Shown here: one piece after another, positions 1 to 5,556 of the stretch | How positions within the stretch are numbered: position 1 is the first letter of the stretch | Layout: every line of letters starts with the position of its first letter | DNA from: Halobacteriaceae archaeon Tc-Br11_E2g27 | Lineage (GTDB): Archaea > Halobacteriota > Halobacteria > Halobacteriales > Haloarculaceae | Length of the DNA: 7,428 nucleotides | NCBI GenBank assembly: GCA_001564135.1 | Contig: LKNH01000126.1 | Coordinates: 1-7,428, forward strand | Direction: 5' to 3' | Notes under the pieces: generated by a model | Database searches by the model: none | Told to the model about the DNA's origin: nothing | Seen by the model: only the letters and a program-made list of their open reading frames with translations | Program-made: the position numbers and the translations under genes

Positions 1-638
1 ATATACGCCTCTCCTGCGTCAGTCCCAAGAATCGGCACATCCTCGGTTGTCATCTTGGTGTCGATGAGTCCCGGATGAATCGCATTGACCCTGATTCCTT
101 CGGGGCCGAGCGCGTCAGCGGAGGCGTACGTCATCAGTCGGACTGCGCCCTTGCTTGCACAGTAGGAGACGTATGGACCGGTCCCTTCTAACCCGGCAAC
201 GCTGGAGAGGTTGATAATCGACCCGCCGCCATTATCGACCATCCGCTTGGCTGCTCGCTGGGTTCCAAAGTAGACGCCTTTCACGTTGATATCCATCAGC
301 CAGTCGAACTCCTCCTCTGAGAGACTCAACATATCCTCTGACCGGAACACGCCAGCGTTATTAACCATCGTATCGACCCCGCCAAACTCCTCGGCGGCAT
401 CCATTGCAGTGTCAAGGTCATCGATACTCGTCACGTCACAGTCGACGAAGGTTGCATTTGCCTCGGTCTCTTCTTCGACACGTTCGTGTGTCGGCGTTCC
501 TCCCTCGCGTGGTTCCTCTTGAATATCCGCAACCACAATATCGGCACCGTGTTCCGCGAACCGGTGAGCCATCTCTCGCCCGTTCCCGCTCGATGCACCA
601 GTGATTACTGCTGTTTGTCCGCTGAGCATTGCTGTCAT
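1..638 (-). CDS. Short-chain dehydrogenase/reductase (SDR), 3' end cut by window edge
   Basis: Translating the minus strand from the ATG at 638 gives 212 residues with no stop before the left edge; perhaps 40-60 C-terminal residues are missing. The classical SDR signature is complete: cofactor loop TGASSGNG (residues 13-20), NNAG (93-96), catalytic Asn118, Ser146, Tyr159 and Lys163 (YCASK), and HPG after the active site (188-190). Asp38 ends the second beta strand (VVADIQ), which by family rules favours NAD(H) over NADP(H). It should be a soluble cytoplasmic NAD-dependent alcohol/ketone oxidoreductase. The substrate cannot be told; such genes are often labelled 3-oxoacyl-ACP reductase or glucose dehydrogenase without evidence. 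A second in-frame ATG lies 9 bases on (629); I prefer 638 because a TATA-like element sits about 27-32 bases upstream of it. The usual Ile of the TGxxxGIG loop is Asn19 here. The gene is divergent from the flavoprotein at 761, so the two may share regulation. Confidence 0.9.
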   Translation of the reverse strand, partial: MTAMLSGQTAVITGASSGNGREMAHRFAEHGADIVVADIQEEPREGGTPTHERVEEETEANATFVDCDVTSIDDLDTAMDAAEEFGGVDTMVNNAGVFRSEDMLSLSEEEFDWLMDINVKGVYFGTQRAAKRMVDNGGGSIINLSSVAGLEGTGPYVSYCASKGAVRLMTYASADALGPEGIRVNAIHPGLIDTKMTTEDVPILGTDAGEAY

Positions 639-659
639 TGGTTGAACACCATTTTGCTA

Positions 660-670
660 TTCGATAATTT
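660..670 (-). promoter_or_regulatory. Possible TATA-like element for the SDR gene
   Basis: On the minus strand this AT-rich stretch reads AAATTATCGAA and lies 22-32 bases upstream of the ATG at 638. That spacing fits a leaderless haloarchaeal transcript starting at or near the start codon. The match is weak and rests only on position and base content. Another AT-rich patch (minus strand CTTATC, near 675-683) is an alternative. Confidence 0.35.
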
Positions 671-723
671 CTGTGATAAGGGTATGTGTGGAATTGACAG
701 ACACTCCTACTGGTCGGGAAATC

Positions 724-752
724 ACTGGCATTTTAGCCCATTCACTGCCAGT
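724..752. repeat. Inverted repeat flanking the flavoprotein TATA-like element
   Basis: The arms ACTGGCA (724-730) and TGCCAGT (746-752) are perfect 7-base inverted repeats separated by 15 bases. The gap contains the TTTTAG element proposed as the promoter of the gene at 761. Arm centres are 22 bases apart, about two helical turns, which suits a dimeric repressor or activator binding one face of the DNA. No regulator gene is visible nearby, so an operator role is an inference. Confidence 0.4.
731..736 (+). promoter_or_regulatory. Possible TATA-like element for the flavoprotein gene
   Basis: TTTTAG ends 25 bases before the ATG at 761, the spacing expected for a leaderless haloarchaeal mRNA. 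No Shine-Dalgarno-like sequence precedes the ATG, which agrees with leaderless initiation. It lies between the two arms of an inverted repeat. Confidence 0.4.
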
Positions 753-760
753 ACTCGAGT

Positions 761-1531
761 ATGACAACGACTGAAGCAGATGCGAAGCAAGATGTAGATT
801 CGACACAGGATGTTTGTATCGTCGGCGCGGGACCGGCCGGGTTGACTGCAGGGCTGTTTACTGCCCGTGCTGGACTGGAAACGCTCATTGTCAACGCTGG
901 TGAGCCTATTCTCCGACGGAACGCGCACCTCGAAAACGTTCCAGGGTTTCCAGCAGGAGTCAACTCTCGGCTCTTTCTCGATATGCTCTCCGACCAAGTT
1001 GAGCGAAACGGTGGCAAGCTCACCGAGGTCGAGGTGACAAACGTCACGAAATCGGAAGATGGCCAGTTCGCTGTGATGACTGCCGACGAACGAGCTATTC
1101 AGTCAGATTACGTCATCTGTGCATCCTGGGCGGAGAGCAACTACGTCGCCGATATCGACGAGATTGGGCTGATGAAACGCGGCAGCAAAACCTATATCGA
1201 CGCGAACGATGATGGTGAAACTGGCGTTGATGGCCTCTATGTGACCGGACGACTCGCTGGCGAGCCACACCAGACAGTCGTCGCTTCTGGCCACGGTGCA
1301 AAAGTAGCTCTCTCGGTTATCCACGATTCCGACGTTCCGTTTTACAACGACTGGGTCGCTCCCGAGGGATACTTTACCGGCCGTGGGCGTGAGGTTCCGC
1401 CAGGCTGTGAGGAAATCGACGAGGAAGAGCGTCAGCGTCGGGAACAGCAATCGCTGAAGGTCATGCAGGAGTATTTTGAGTCACCACACCCGGAGAGCCC
1501 GACGCAACATCCGAGCGTTCGCGAGGAGTAG
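761..1531 (+). CDS. Thioredoxin-reductase-like FAD protein lacking the NADPH domain
   Basis: This 256-residue protein begins with a dinucleotide-binding fold, CIVGAGPAG (residues 19-27), followed by ENVPGFP (58-64), which matches the ENFPGFP motif of thioredoxin reductases. It ends its core with GLYVTGR (158-164) and HQTVVASGHGAKVAL (170-184), which match the C-terminal FAD-binding segment of that family. Typical thioredoxin reductases have about 310-330 residues. Here the first FAD segment (to about 120) runs after only some 37 residues into the second, so there is no room for the NADPH-binding domain. No CxxC redox pair is present. The usual Asp of the GD motif that contacts FAD is Arg164. 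A charged tail (about 215-256) follows, predicted helical at least to residue 240. It probably binds FAD, but its electron donor and substrate are unknown. It is divergent from the SDR gene and convergent with EF-2. Family membership is sure; function is not. Confidence 0.85.
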   Translation: MTTTEADAKQDVDSTQDVCIVGAGPAGLTAGLFTARAGLETLIVNAGEPILRRNAHLENVPGFPAGVNSRLFLDMLSDQVERNGGKLTEVEVTNVTKSEDGQFAVMTADERAIQSDYVICASWAESNYVADIDEIGLMKRGSKTYIDANDDGETGVDGLYVTGRLAGEPHQTVVASGHGAKVALSVIHDSDVPFYNDWVAPEGYFTGRGREVPPGCEEIDEEERQRREQQSLKVMQEYFESPHPESPTQHPSVREE

Positions 1532-1554
1532 CTGCAGAGTGCCGTCGCTGGATT

Positions 1555-1587
1555 GTTTTGAAAACGAAAAGAAATCGGTGAAAACCG
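1555..1587 (-). terminator. Probable terminator downstream of EF-2
   Basis: Just after the EF-2 stop codon the minus strand carries a short hairpin, CGGT-TTTC-ACCG (1576-1587), then a T-rich run with TTTCTTTTCGTTTTC (about 1561-1575). T-rich tracts end transcription in archaea, so this is a good candidate for EF-2. On the plus strand the run GTTTTG (1555-1560) follows the flavoprotein stop and could serve that gene too. GTTTT (1555-1559) and AAAAC (1561-1565) also form a small inverted repeat. The gap between the two stops is only 58 bases. Confidence 0.6.
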
Positions 1588-1589
1588 TC

Positions 1590-3779
1590 TTAGAAGTAAT
1601 CGACGCCTTCTGGCAGTTCGGTCTTGCGACCTTTGCGCTCGCGGATTTCCTCAATGATTTCCGGCTGGAGGTTATCAGCAAGCACTTTGAAGCCAGCATT
1701 CTCGGTGTTCCAGGAGGCACGACCTTCCGTTGCTGAACGGATATCCGAGGAGAATCCAATCATCTCCTGCACTGGGGCGATTCCCTCGACGACCATCAGG
1801 TCGCCTTCCTGGTACATATCGTCGACGCGGCCACGGCGACCCTGAATCTCGCCGCTTGCCGCGCCCATGTGTTCGTTCGGCACGTCGATACGGACTTCCT
1901 GAATCGGCTCGAGGAGTCGAACCTCCGCGTCGATGAGTGCGTTGTGGAGCGACTGGCGGACAGCAGGGATAACCTGTGCTGGACCGCGGTGGATGGCATC
2001 CTCGTGCAGTCGGGCGTCGTGGAGGGTAATGAGTGCTCCCTCAACTGGTTCAAGTGCCAGCGGCCCGTCGTTGAGCGCCTCCTCGAATCCTTCGAGGACG
2101 AGTTCCATCGTCTCGTTCAGGTGCTGAATACCCTTTGTCGCGTCGATGACAATGTTCGTTCCGTGGATGTGCTCGACGTTCTGTGAGGCATCTTTGTCGA
2201 GACCTGCTTCCTGCAGGGCCTCACGGCGTTCGAGTTCCGGCATATCCATCGTCGCTTTGCCCTCTTTGAGCGCCTCGACAATCTCCTCATCGAGCGGGTG
2301 GACCGTCATGTAGAAACGGTTGTGACGGTTTGGCGAGATACCCTCGACCTCGCGGCTTGCTTCCTGTGGGGCTTCGCGGTAGACCACAATTGGCTCACCA
2401 GTGTTGACGGGGATACCCTGGTCGCGCTCGATACGCTGGGAGACAACTTCTAGGTGGAGTTCACCCTGCCCGGACATCAGGTGCTCGCCTGTGTCCTCGT
2501 TAATTTCGATTTCGATGGTTGGGTCCTCTTTTGCGACCTGCTGGAGCGTCTCGATGAGCTTTGGCAGGTCGTCCATGTTCTGTGCCTCGACGGATTTCGT
2601 GATGACTGGCTCGGAGATGTGGTCGATAGATTCGAACGGCGTCATCTCGATGCTGGAGACGGTCGAGCCAGCAATCGCATCAGCGAGGCCCGTCACTGCG
2701 GCAACATTCCCTGCTGGAACGGCGTCGACTTCCTCACGCTCGCCGCCCATGAAAATCCCGACATTCTGGAGTCGGTTTTTCCCCGCAGTTCCGGAGACAT
2801 AGAGCTCCTGACCTTTTTCGAGGGTTCCGGAGAAAACACGACCCGTTGCGATTTCGCCTGCGTGTGGGTCCATCGAAATATCCGTGACCATGAAGACAAT
2901 TTCGCCGTCTGGGTCGACAGCACTCATCGTTTGAGCGACTTCGGATTCGGCGTCGCCACGCCAGATACGTGGGACACGGAACGGCTGTGCGTCCAGTGGG
3001 TTCGGGAAGTGCTCACAGACCATATCAAGCACGACATCTGCGAGTGGCGTCCGCTCGTGGAGTTCCTCGCGTTTGTCGGCGCGTTCAAGGTCGATGATGT
3101 CGCCGAAGTCCATGCCGGTGCGCTGCATGGATGGCATCGAGACACCCCATTTGTAGAGGGCTGACCCGAAGCCGACCGTTCCTTCTTCGACGGAGACGGT
3201 CCAGTCTTCGGTGATGTCGTCCATCTCTTCGGTCATGCCGCGGATGAGTTCGTTCACGTCGCGGATGACTCCCATCAGGCGCTCTTGCATCTCTTCTGGG
3301 CCTTCCTGCAGCTCGGAGATGAGGCGGTCGACCTTGTTGATAAAGAGTGCTGGTTTGACACCCTCTCGGAGTGCCTGTCGGAGAACAGTCTCCGTCTGTG
3401 GCATTGCGCCTTCGACAGCGTCAACAACCACAAGCGCACCGTCGACGGCACGCATTGCACGTGTCACGTCACCACCGAAGTCGACGTGGCCCGGCGTATC
3501 GATGAGGTTGATGAGGTGGTTCGTGTCCTCATACTCGTGTGTCATCGAAACGTTAGCTGCGTCGATGGTGATTCCGCGCTCTTGCTCGTCCTCTTCCGTG
3601 TCCATGGCAAGCTGCTCGCCGGCTGTGGCGTCGGAAATCATCCCTGCACCAGCGAGGAGATTGTCGCTGAGCGTGGTTTTTCCGTGGTCCACGTGTGCCG
3701 CGATTGCGATGTTCCGGATGTTCTCCGGCTTGTCCATGAGCTTCTCACATTCCTGTACGATTTTCTTTCGTCGGCCCAT
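1590..3779 (-). CDS. fusA: Translation elongation factor EF-2
   Basis: This complete 729-residue protein is the archaeal GTPase that moves tRNAs and mRNA through the ribosome after each peptide bond. The GTPase motifs are all present: G1 AHVDHGKT (28-35), G2 RGITI (68-72), G3 DTPGH (94-98) and G4 NKVD (148-151). Domain II (about 285-375) follows, then domain III with the GQGELHLE stretch (437-444), domain IV and domain V to the C-terminus. His597 in DAIHRGPAQ is the residue expected to be modified to diphthamide, the ADP-ribosylation target of diphtheria toxin. Length and domain order are normal, with no intein or frameshift. The ATG at 3779 is preceded by GAGG at a 6-base spacing, and the N-terminus MGRRKKIVQECEKLMDKPENIRN suits the family. 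It appears to be a single-gene unit here, with a structured upstream leader and its own terminator. High expression is expected, being essential. Confidence 0.98.
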   Translation of the reverse strand: MGRRKKIVQECEKLMDKPENIRNIAIAAHVDHGKTTLSDNLLAGAGMISDATAGEQLAMDTEEDEQERGITIDAANVSMTHEYEDTNHLINLIDTPGHVDFGGDVTRAMRAVDGALVVVDAVEGAMPQTETVLRQALREGVKPALFINKVDRLISELQEGPEEMQERLMGVIRDVNELIRGMTEEMDDITEDWTVSVEEGTVGFGSALYKWGVSMPSMQRTGMDFGDIIDLERADKREELHERTPLADVVLDMVCEHFPNPLDAQPFRVPRIWRGDAESEVAQTMSAVDPDGEIVFMVTDISMDPHAGEIATGRVFSGTLEKGQELYVSGTAGKNRLQNVGIFMGGEREEVDAVPAGNVAAVTGLADAIAGSTVSSIEMTPFESIDHISEPVITKSVEAQNMDDLPKLIETLQQVAKEDPTIEIEINEDTGEHLMSGQGELHLEVVSQRIERDQGIPVNTGEPIVVYREAPQEASREVEGISPNRHNRFYMTVHPLDEEIVEALKEGKATMDMPELERREALQEAGLDKDASQNVEHIHGTNIVIDATKGIQHLNETMELVLEGFEEALNDGPLALEPVEGALITLHDARLHEDAIHRGPAQVIPAVRQSLHNALIDAEVRLLEPIQEVRIDVPNEHMGAASGEIQGRRGRVDDMYQEGDLMVVEGIAPVQEMIGFSSDIRSATEGRASWNTENAGFKVLADNLQPEIIEEIRERKGRKTELPEGVDYF

Positions 3780-3785
3780 TATTAT

Positions 3786-3789
3786 CCTC
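3786..3789 (-). promoter_or_regulatory. Shine-Dalgarno-like GAGG for EF-2
   Basis: On the minus strand GAGG precedes the EF-2 ATG with six bases between (ATAATA). It can pair with the CCUC of the archaeal 16S rRNA 3' end. It supports the chosen start and implies that the EF-2 mRNA has a leader. The DUF58 gene start at 7010 has a nearly identical GAGGATAA context. Confidence 0.55.
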
Positions 3790-3819
3790 GAATACCGGTA
3801 GGAGGGTGAAAAGGGTAGT

Positions 3820-3848
3820 GTTTCACGTTCGCTGTTTGAACGTGAAAC
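3820..3848. repeat. Perfect 11-base inverted repeat (hairpin 1) upstream of EF-2
   Basis: GTTTCACGTTC (3820-3830) and GAACGTGAAAC (3838-3848) are perfect reverse complements around a 7-base loop. The repeat lies 41 bases upstream of the EF-2 ATG. As RNA it would form a stable stem-loop in the EF-2 leader; as DNA it would be a dyad binding site. The half-site GTGAAAC occurs again at 3964-3970, near the moxR promoter. Confidence 0.75.
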
Positions 3849-3849
3849 T

Positions 3850-3871
3850 CGTCACGAGTCAACGAGTGACG
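3850..3871. repeat. 6-base inverted repeat (hairpin 2) upstream of EF-2
   Basis: CGTCAC (3850-3855) and GTGACG (3866-3871) are reverse complements around a 10-base loop. One base separates it from hairpin 1. An overlapping alternative, ACTCG-TCA-CGAGT (3847-3859), would compete with both neighbours. Alone it would be unremarkable; its place between two stronger repeats makes it worth noting. Confidence 0.5.
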
Positions 3872-3877
3872 GTGTTT

Positions 3878-3905
3878 CGAAGTCGCGACGGGAGGAGCGA
3901 CTTCG
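3878..3905. repeat. Perfect 9-base inverted repeat (hairpin 3) upstream of EF-2
   Basis: CGAAGTCGC (3878-3886) and GCGACTTCG (3897-3905) are perfect reverse complements around a 10-base loop. GTCGC at 3929-3933 could pair instead with GCGAC of the right arm (3897-3901), so a second conformation is possible. It lies about 100 bases upstream of the EF-2 ATG. Confidence 0.65.
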
Positions 3906-3934
3906 GGGCTTGGAACGACTGCAAGGAGGTCGCG

Positions 3935-3944
3935 TAATTTCGTT
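3935..3944 (-). promoter_or_regulatory. Possible EF-2 promoter element
   Basis: On the minus strand the stretch reads ACGAAATTA, with AAATTA (3935-3940) as TATA-like core after an A-rich BRE-like part. Transcription from it would begin near 3910 and give a leader of about 130 bases containing all three inverted repeats. A weaker T-rich stretch nearer the gene (minus strand CTTTTCA, about 3808-3814) would give a nearly leaderless mRNA instead. I cannot decide between them by eye. Confidence 0.35.
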
Positions 3945-3974
3945 CACAACACACAACCTACCAGTGAAACAGAC

Positions 3975-3990
3975 AGAAAAACCCTAGTAA
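3975..3990 (+). promoter_or_regulatory. Possible moxR promoter (BRE/TATA-like)
   Basis: An A-rich stretch (AGAAAAACC, 3975-3983) leads into CTAGTAA (3984-3990). This lies 21-27 bases before the moxR ATG at 4011, right for a leaderless haloarchaeal transcript. There is no Shine-Dalgarno-like sequence just before the ATG, which agrees. The match to a TATA consensus is only fair. Confidence 0.4.
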
Positions 3991-4010
3991 CTGGGCTGTT
4001 GGGATAGAGT

Positions 4011-4967
4011 ATGGACGTTTCTGAGGCGCGAGAACTGAGTCAGGAAGTCATCTCGGAAATACTGGGTGCCGTTATTGCAGAACGTGAGTTCATGGAAACA
4101 CTCATGGTGGGCGTGTTGTCCCGCGGTCACGTACTTCTTGAGGATGTGCCGGGAACTGGAAAGACGTTGACTGCACACTCGCTGGCGACTGCGCTGGGAC
4201 TGGAATATTCGCGGATTCAGTTCACGCCCGACCTGTTACCGAGCGATATCACGGGCACGCACGTGTTCAACGAGCGCGACCGGACCTTCGAGTTCAATGA
4301 GGGGCCGCTGTTTGCGAACGTCGTACTTGCTGATGAAATTAACCGTGCTCCGCCGAAAACACAGGCCGCATTGCTCGAAGCGATGCAGGAACAACAGGTC
4401 ACAGTGGGTGGTGACACCTACGAACTCCCGACACCGTTTTTTGTCATTGCGACACAGAACCCGGTTGAGCAGGAGGGGACCTTCGAGTTACCGGAGGCCC
4501 AGGTCGACCGGTTCCAGATTAAGTCGTCGCTTGGCTATCCAGACCAGGAGGGCTCACTGACGCTTCTCAAACGGCGTGCGGGGCGTACCAAGGACGTTCC
4601 GTCGGTCGAACGAGTGCTGGACAGAGCGGCTGTGATGACGCTTCGACAGGTTCCCGAATCAGTCCATACCGAGGATGATGTTCTCCGGTATATTTCGCGG
4701 ATTGGCCGGGCGACCCGTCAACATCCACAGGTCGATACGGGCGTTTCTCCCCGTGGGATTCAGAAATGCTTCGAGTCTGCACGTGCGCGAGCAGTTCTAA
4801 ACGGCCAGGATTTCGTCACGCCCGATGATGTCAAGGCGGTTGTGGTACCGGTTCTTGCACACCGGCTAGTGCTCAAACCGGAGGCCGTTATCGATACTGT
4901 CGAGAAGGAAACGGTCATCAACGAAGTTGTGGAAGAAGTCCCGGTTCCGACGGTCGAGTTCAGCTAA
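4011..4967 (+). CDS. moxR: MoxR-family AAA+ ATPase
   Basis: This complete 318-residue protein has the full AAA+ set: Walker A DVPGTGKT (45-52), Walker B VVLADE (104-109) followed by the MoxR-typical INRAPPKTQAALLEAMQE, sensor 1 with Asn150 (ATQNPVEQEGT), the arginine-finger region PEAQVDRF (161-168, Arg167), and sensor 2 SPRG (246-249). A helical lid domain fills the C-terminal third. MoxR ATPases form ring oligomers thought to act as ATP-driven chaperones that mature or activate partner proteins, often DUF58 or VWA proteins. A DUF58 gene lies close by but on the opposite strand (5553-7010), so partnership is likely while co-transcription is not. The protein should be cytoplasmic. The ATG at 4011 is chosen for its length match to the family and the TATA-like element upstream. 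The target process is unknown. Confidence 0.95.
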   Translation: MDVSEARELSQEVISEILGAVIAEREFMETLMVGVLSRGHVLLEDVPGTGKTLTAHSLATALGLEYSRIQFTPDLLPSDITGTHVFNERDRTFEFNEGPLFANVVLADEINRAPPKTQAALLEAMQEQQVTVGGDTYELPTPFFVIATQNPVEQEGTFELPEAQVDRFQIKSSLGYPDQEGSLTLLKRRAGRTKDVPSVERVLDRAAVMTLRQVPESVHTEDDVLRYISRIGRATRQHPQVDTGVSPRGIQKCFESARARAVLNGQDFVTPDDVKAVVVPVLAHRLVLKPEAVIDTVEKETVINEVVEEVPVPTVEFS

Positions 4968-4973
4968 CACCTG

Positions 4974-4989
4974 GGAGCTACTTAGCTCC
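4974..4989. terminator. Palindrome between convergent moxR and DUF7519 genes
   Basis: GGAGCT (4974-4979) and AGCTCC (4984-4989) form a stem with a 4-base loop, ACTT; counted as DNA the dyad is 7+7 around CT. It falls in the 43-base gap between two facing stop codons, as a bidirectional terminator would. No strong T-run follows on either strand, so termination is not certain. Confidence 0.45.
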
Positions 4990-5010
4990 GGCTGCCACTT
5001 TCGTAATCAG

Positions 5011-5556
5011 TCACTCTGTTGTTTGGGCTGCCCAGAGCAACAGCCCCGCCGAGAGAACCAGAACGAAGAGCGCGCCAACTGGGAGGTTTCCGGGACCGGT
5101 CAGAAATAGCGCTGTTCCAGCAAGCGCAGTCCCCCCGATGACCAGTATCGTAACGGTGTGATGGAGCAGTTCGGCTCTCCATGTACTCGCTGCTTTCGTG
5201 GTCTGTTTCCCGAGGCTAACTGCATAGATGGCGCTGTCGTAGGCAATAAATGTTCCAGCAGCTCCGACGAGGGCGACGGCTACTGACATCTCAATAATCC
5301 CAGCAGCCAGTAGGCAGCTAAACAACACCACAGTGCCGGTAATAAGGAGTCGGGTGGTCCCTCGTGCGAGTCCTATCGCAAGTATGACTATGCCAGCTAC
5401 CCCCACACCAGCGAGTTCGAGCGACACGCCGGCAACTGCACCGACGCTGACCAGCGCCGCGAGGAGTGTGACCGTGACACTGACCACTGGGGGGGCATAC
5501 TCACCGTCCTGGGGCTGGAATCCCGCCGAGTTTTGTCGTGCTTTGGCTGTACTCAT
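5011..5556 (-). CDS. DUF7519-like integral membrane protein
   Basis: This 181-residue protein is mostly hydrophobic, with about six candidate membrane segments: roughly residues 23-43, 46-65, 69-87, 89-108, 134-153 and 158-176. A short polar N-terminus precedes them. Between the fourth and fifth segments lies a polar stretch, AYDSAIYAVSLGKQ then TWRAELLHH (105-133), which resembles the conserved core I associate with the haloarchaeal DUF7519 family. I assign the family from memory of that pattern and from the neighbouring DUF58 gene. No catalytic motif is seen. The start ATG overlaps the DUF58 stop by four bases (5553-5556), so translation is probably coupled. It may be a membrane anchor or partner for the MoxR/DUF58 module; this is inference. 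Confidence 0.8.
   Translation of the reverse strand: MSTAKARQNSAGFQPQDGEYAPPVVSVTVTLLAALVSVGAVAGVSLELAGVGVAGIVILAIGLARGTTRLLITGTVVLFSCLLAAGIIEMSVAVALVGAAGTFIAYDSAIYAVSLGKQTTKAASTWRAELLHHTVTILVIGGTALAGTALFLTGPGNLPVGALFVLVLSAGLLLWAAQTTE

Noticed and set aside
2454..3164. A 236-residue open frame on the plus strand, inside EF-2.
   Set aside because: It is antisense to the clearly real EF-2 gene, has no recognisable domain, and is rich in Arg, Asp, Val and Trp in the way antisense frames of GC-rich genes are.
1590..3779. Possible intein or frameshift in EF-2.
   Set aside because: The domains run in normal order over 729 residues, with all GTPase motifs and the diphthamide His in place and no insertion.
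3211..3809. Two long overlapping plus-strand frames (196 and 174 residues) across the EF-2 N-terminal region.
   Set aside because: Both are opposite the EF-2 GTPase domain; one is a Ser/Arg-rich low-complexity product. Neither has motif support.
3923..3930. A perfect Shine-Dalgarno-like AAGGAGGT on the plus strand.
   Set aside because: No start codon with a usable frame follows at suitable spacing, and moxR begins 80 bases further on. It is better read as part of the repeats in the opposite-strand EF-2 leader.
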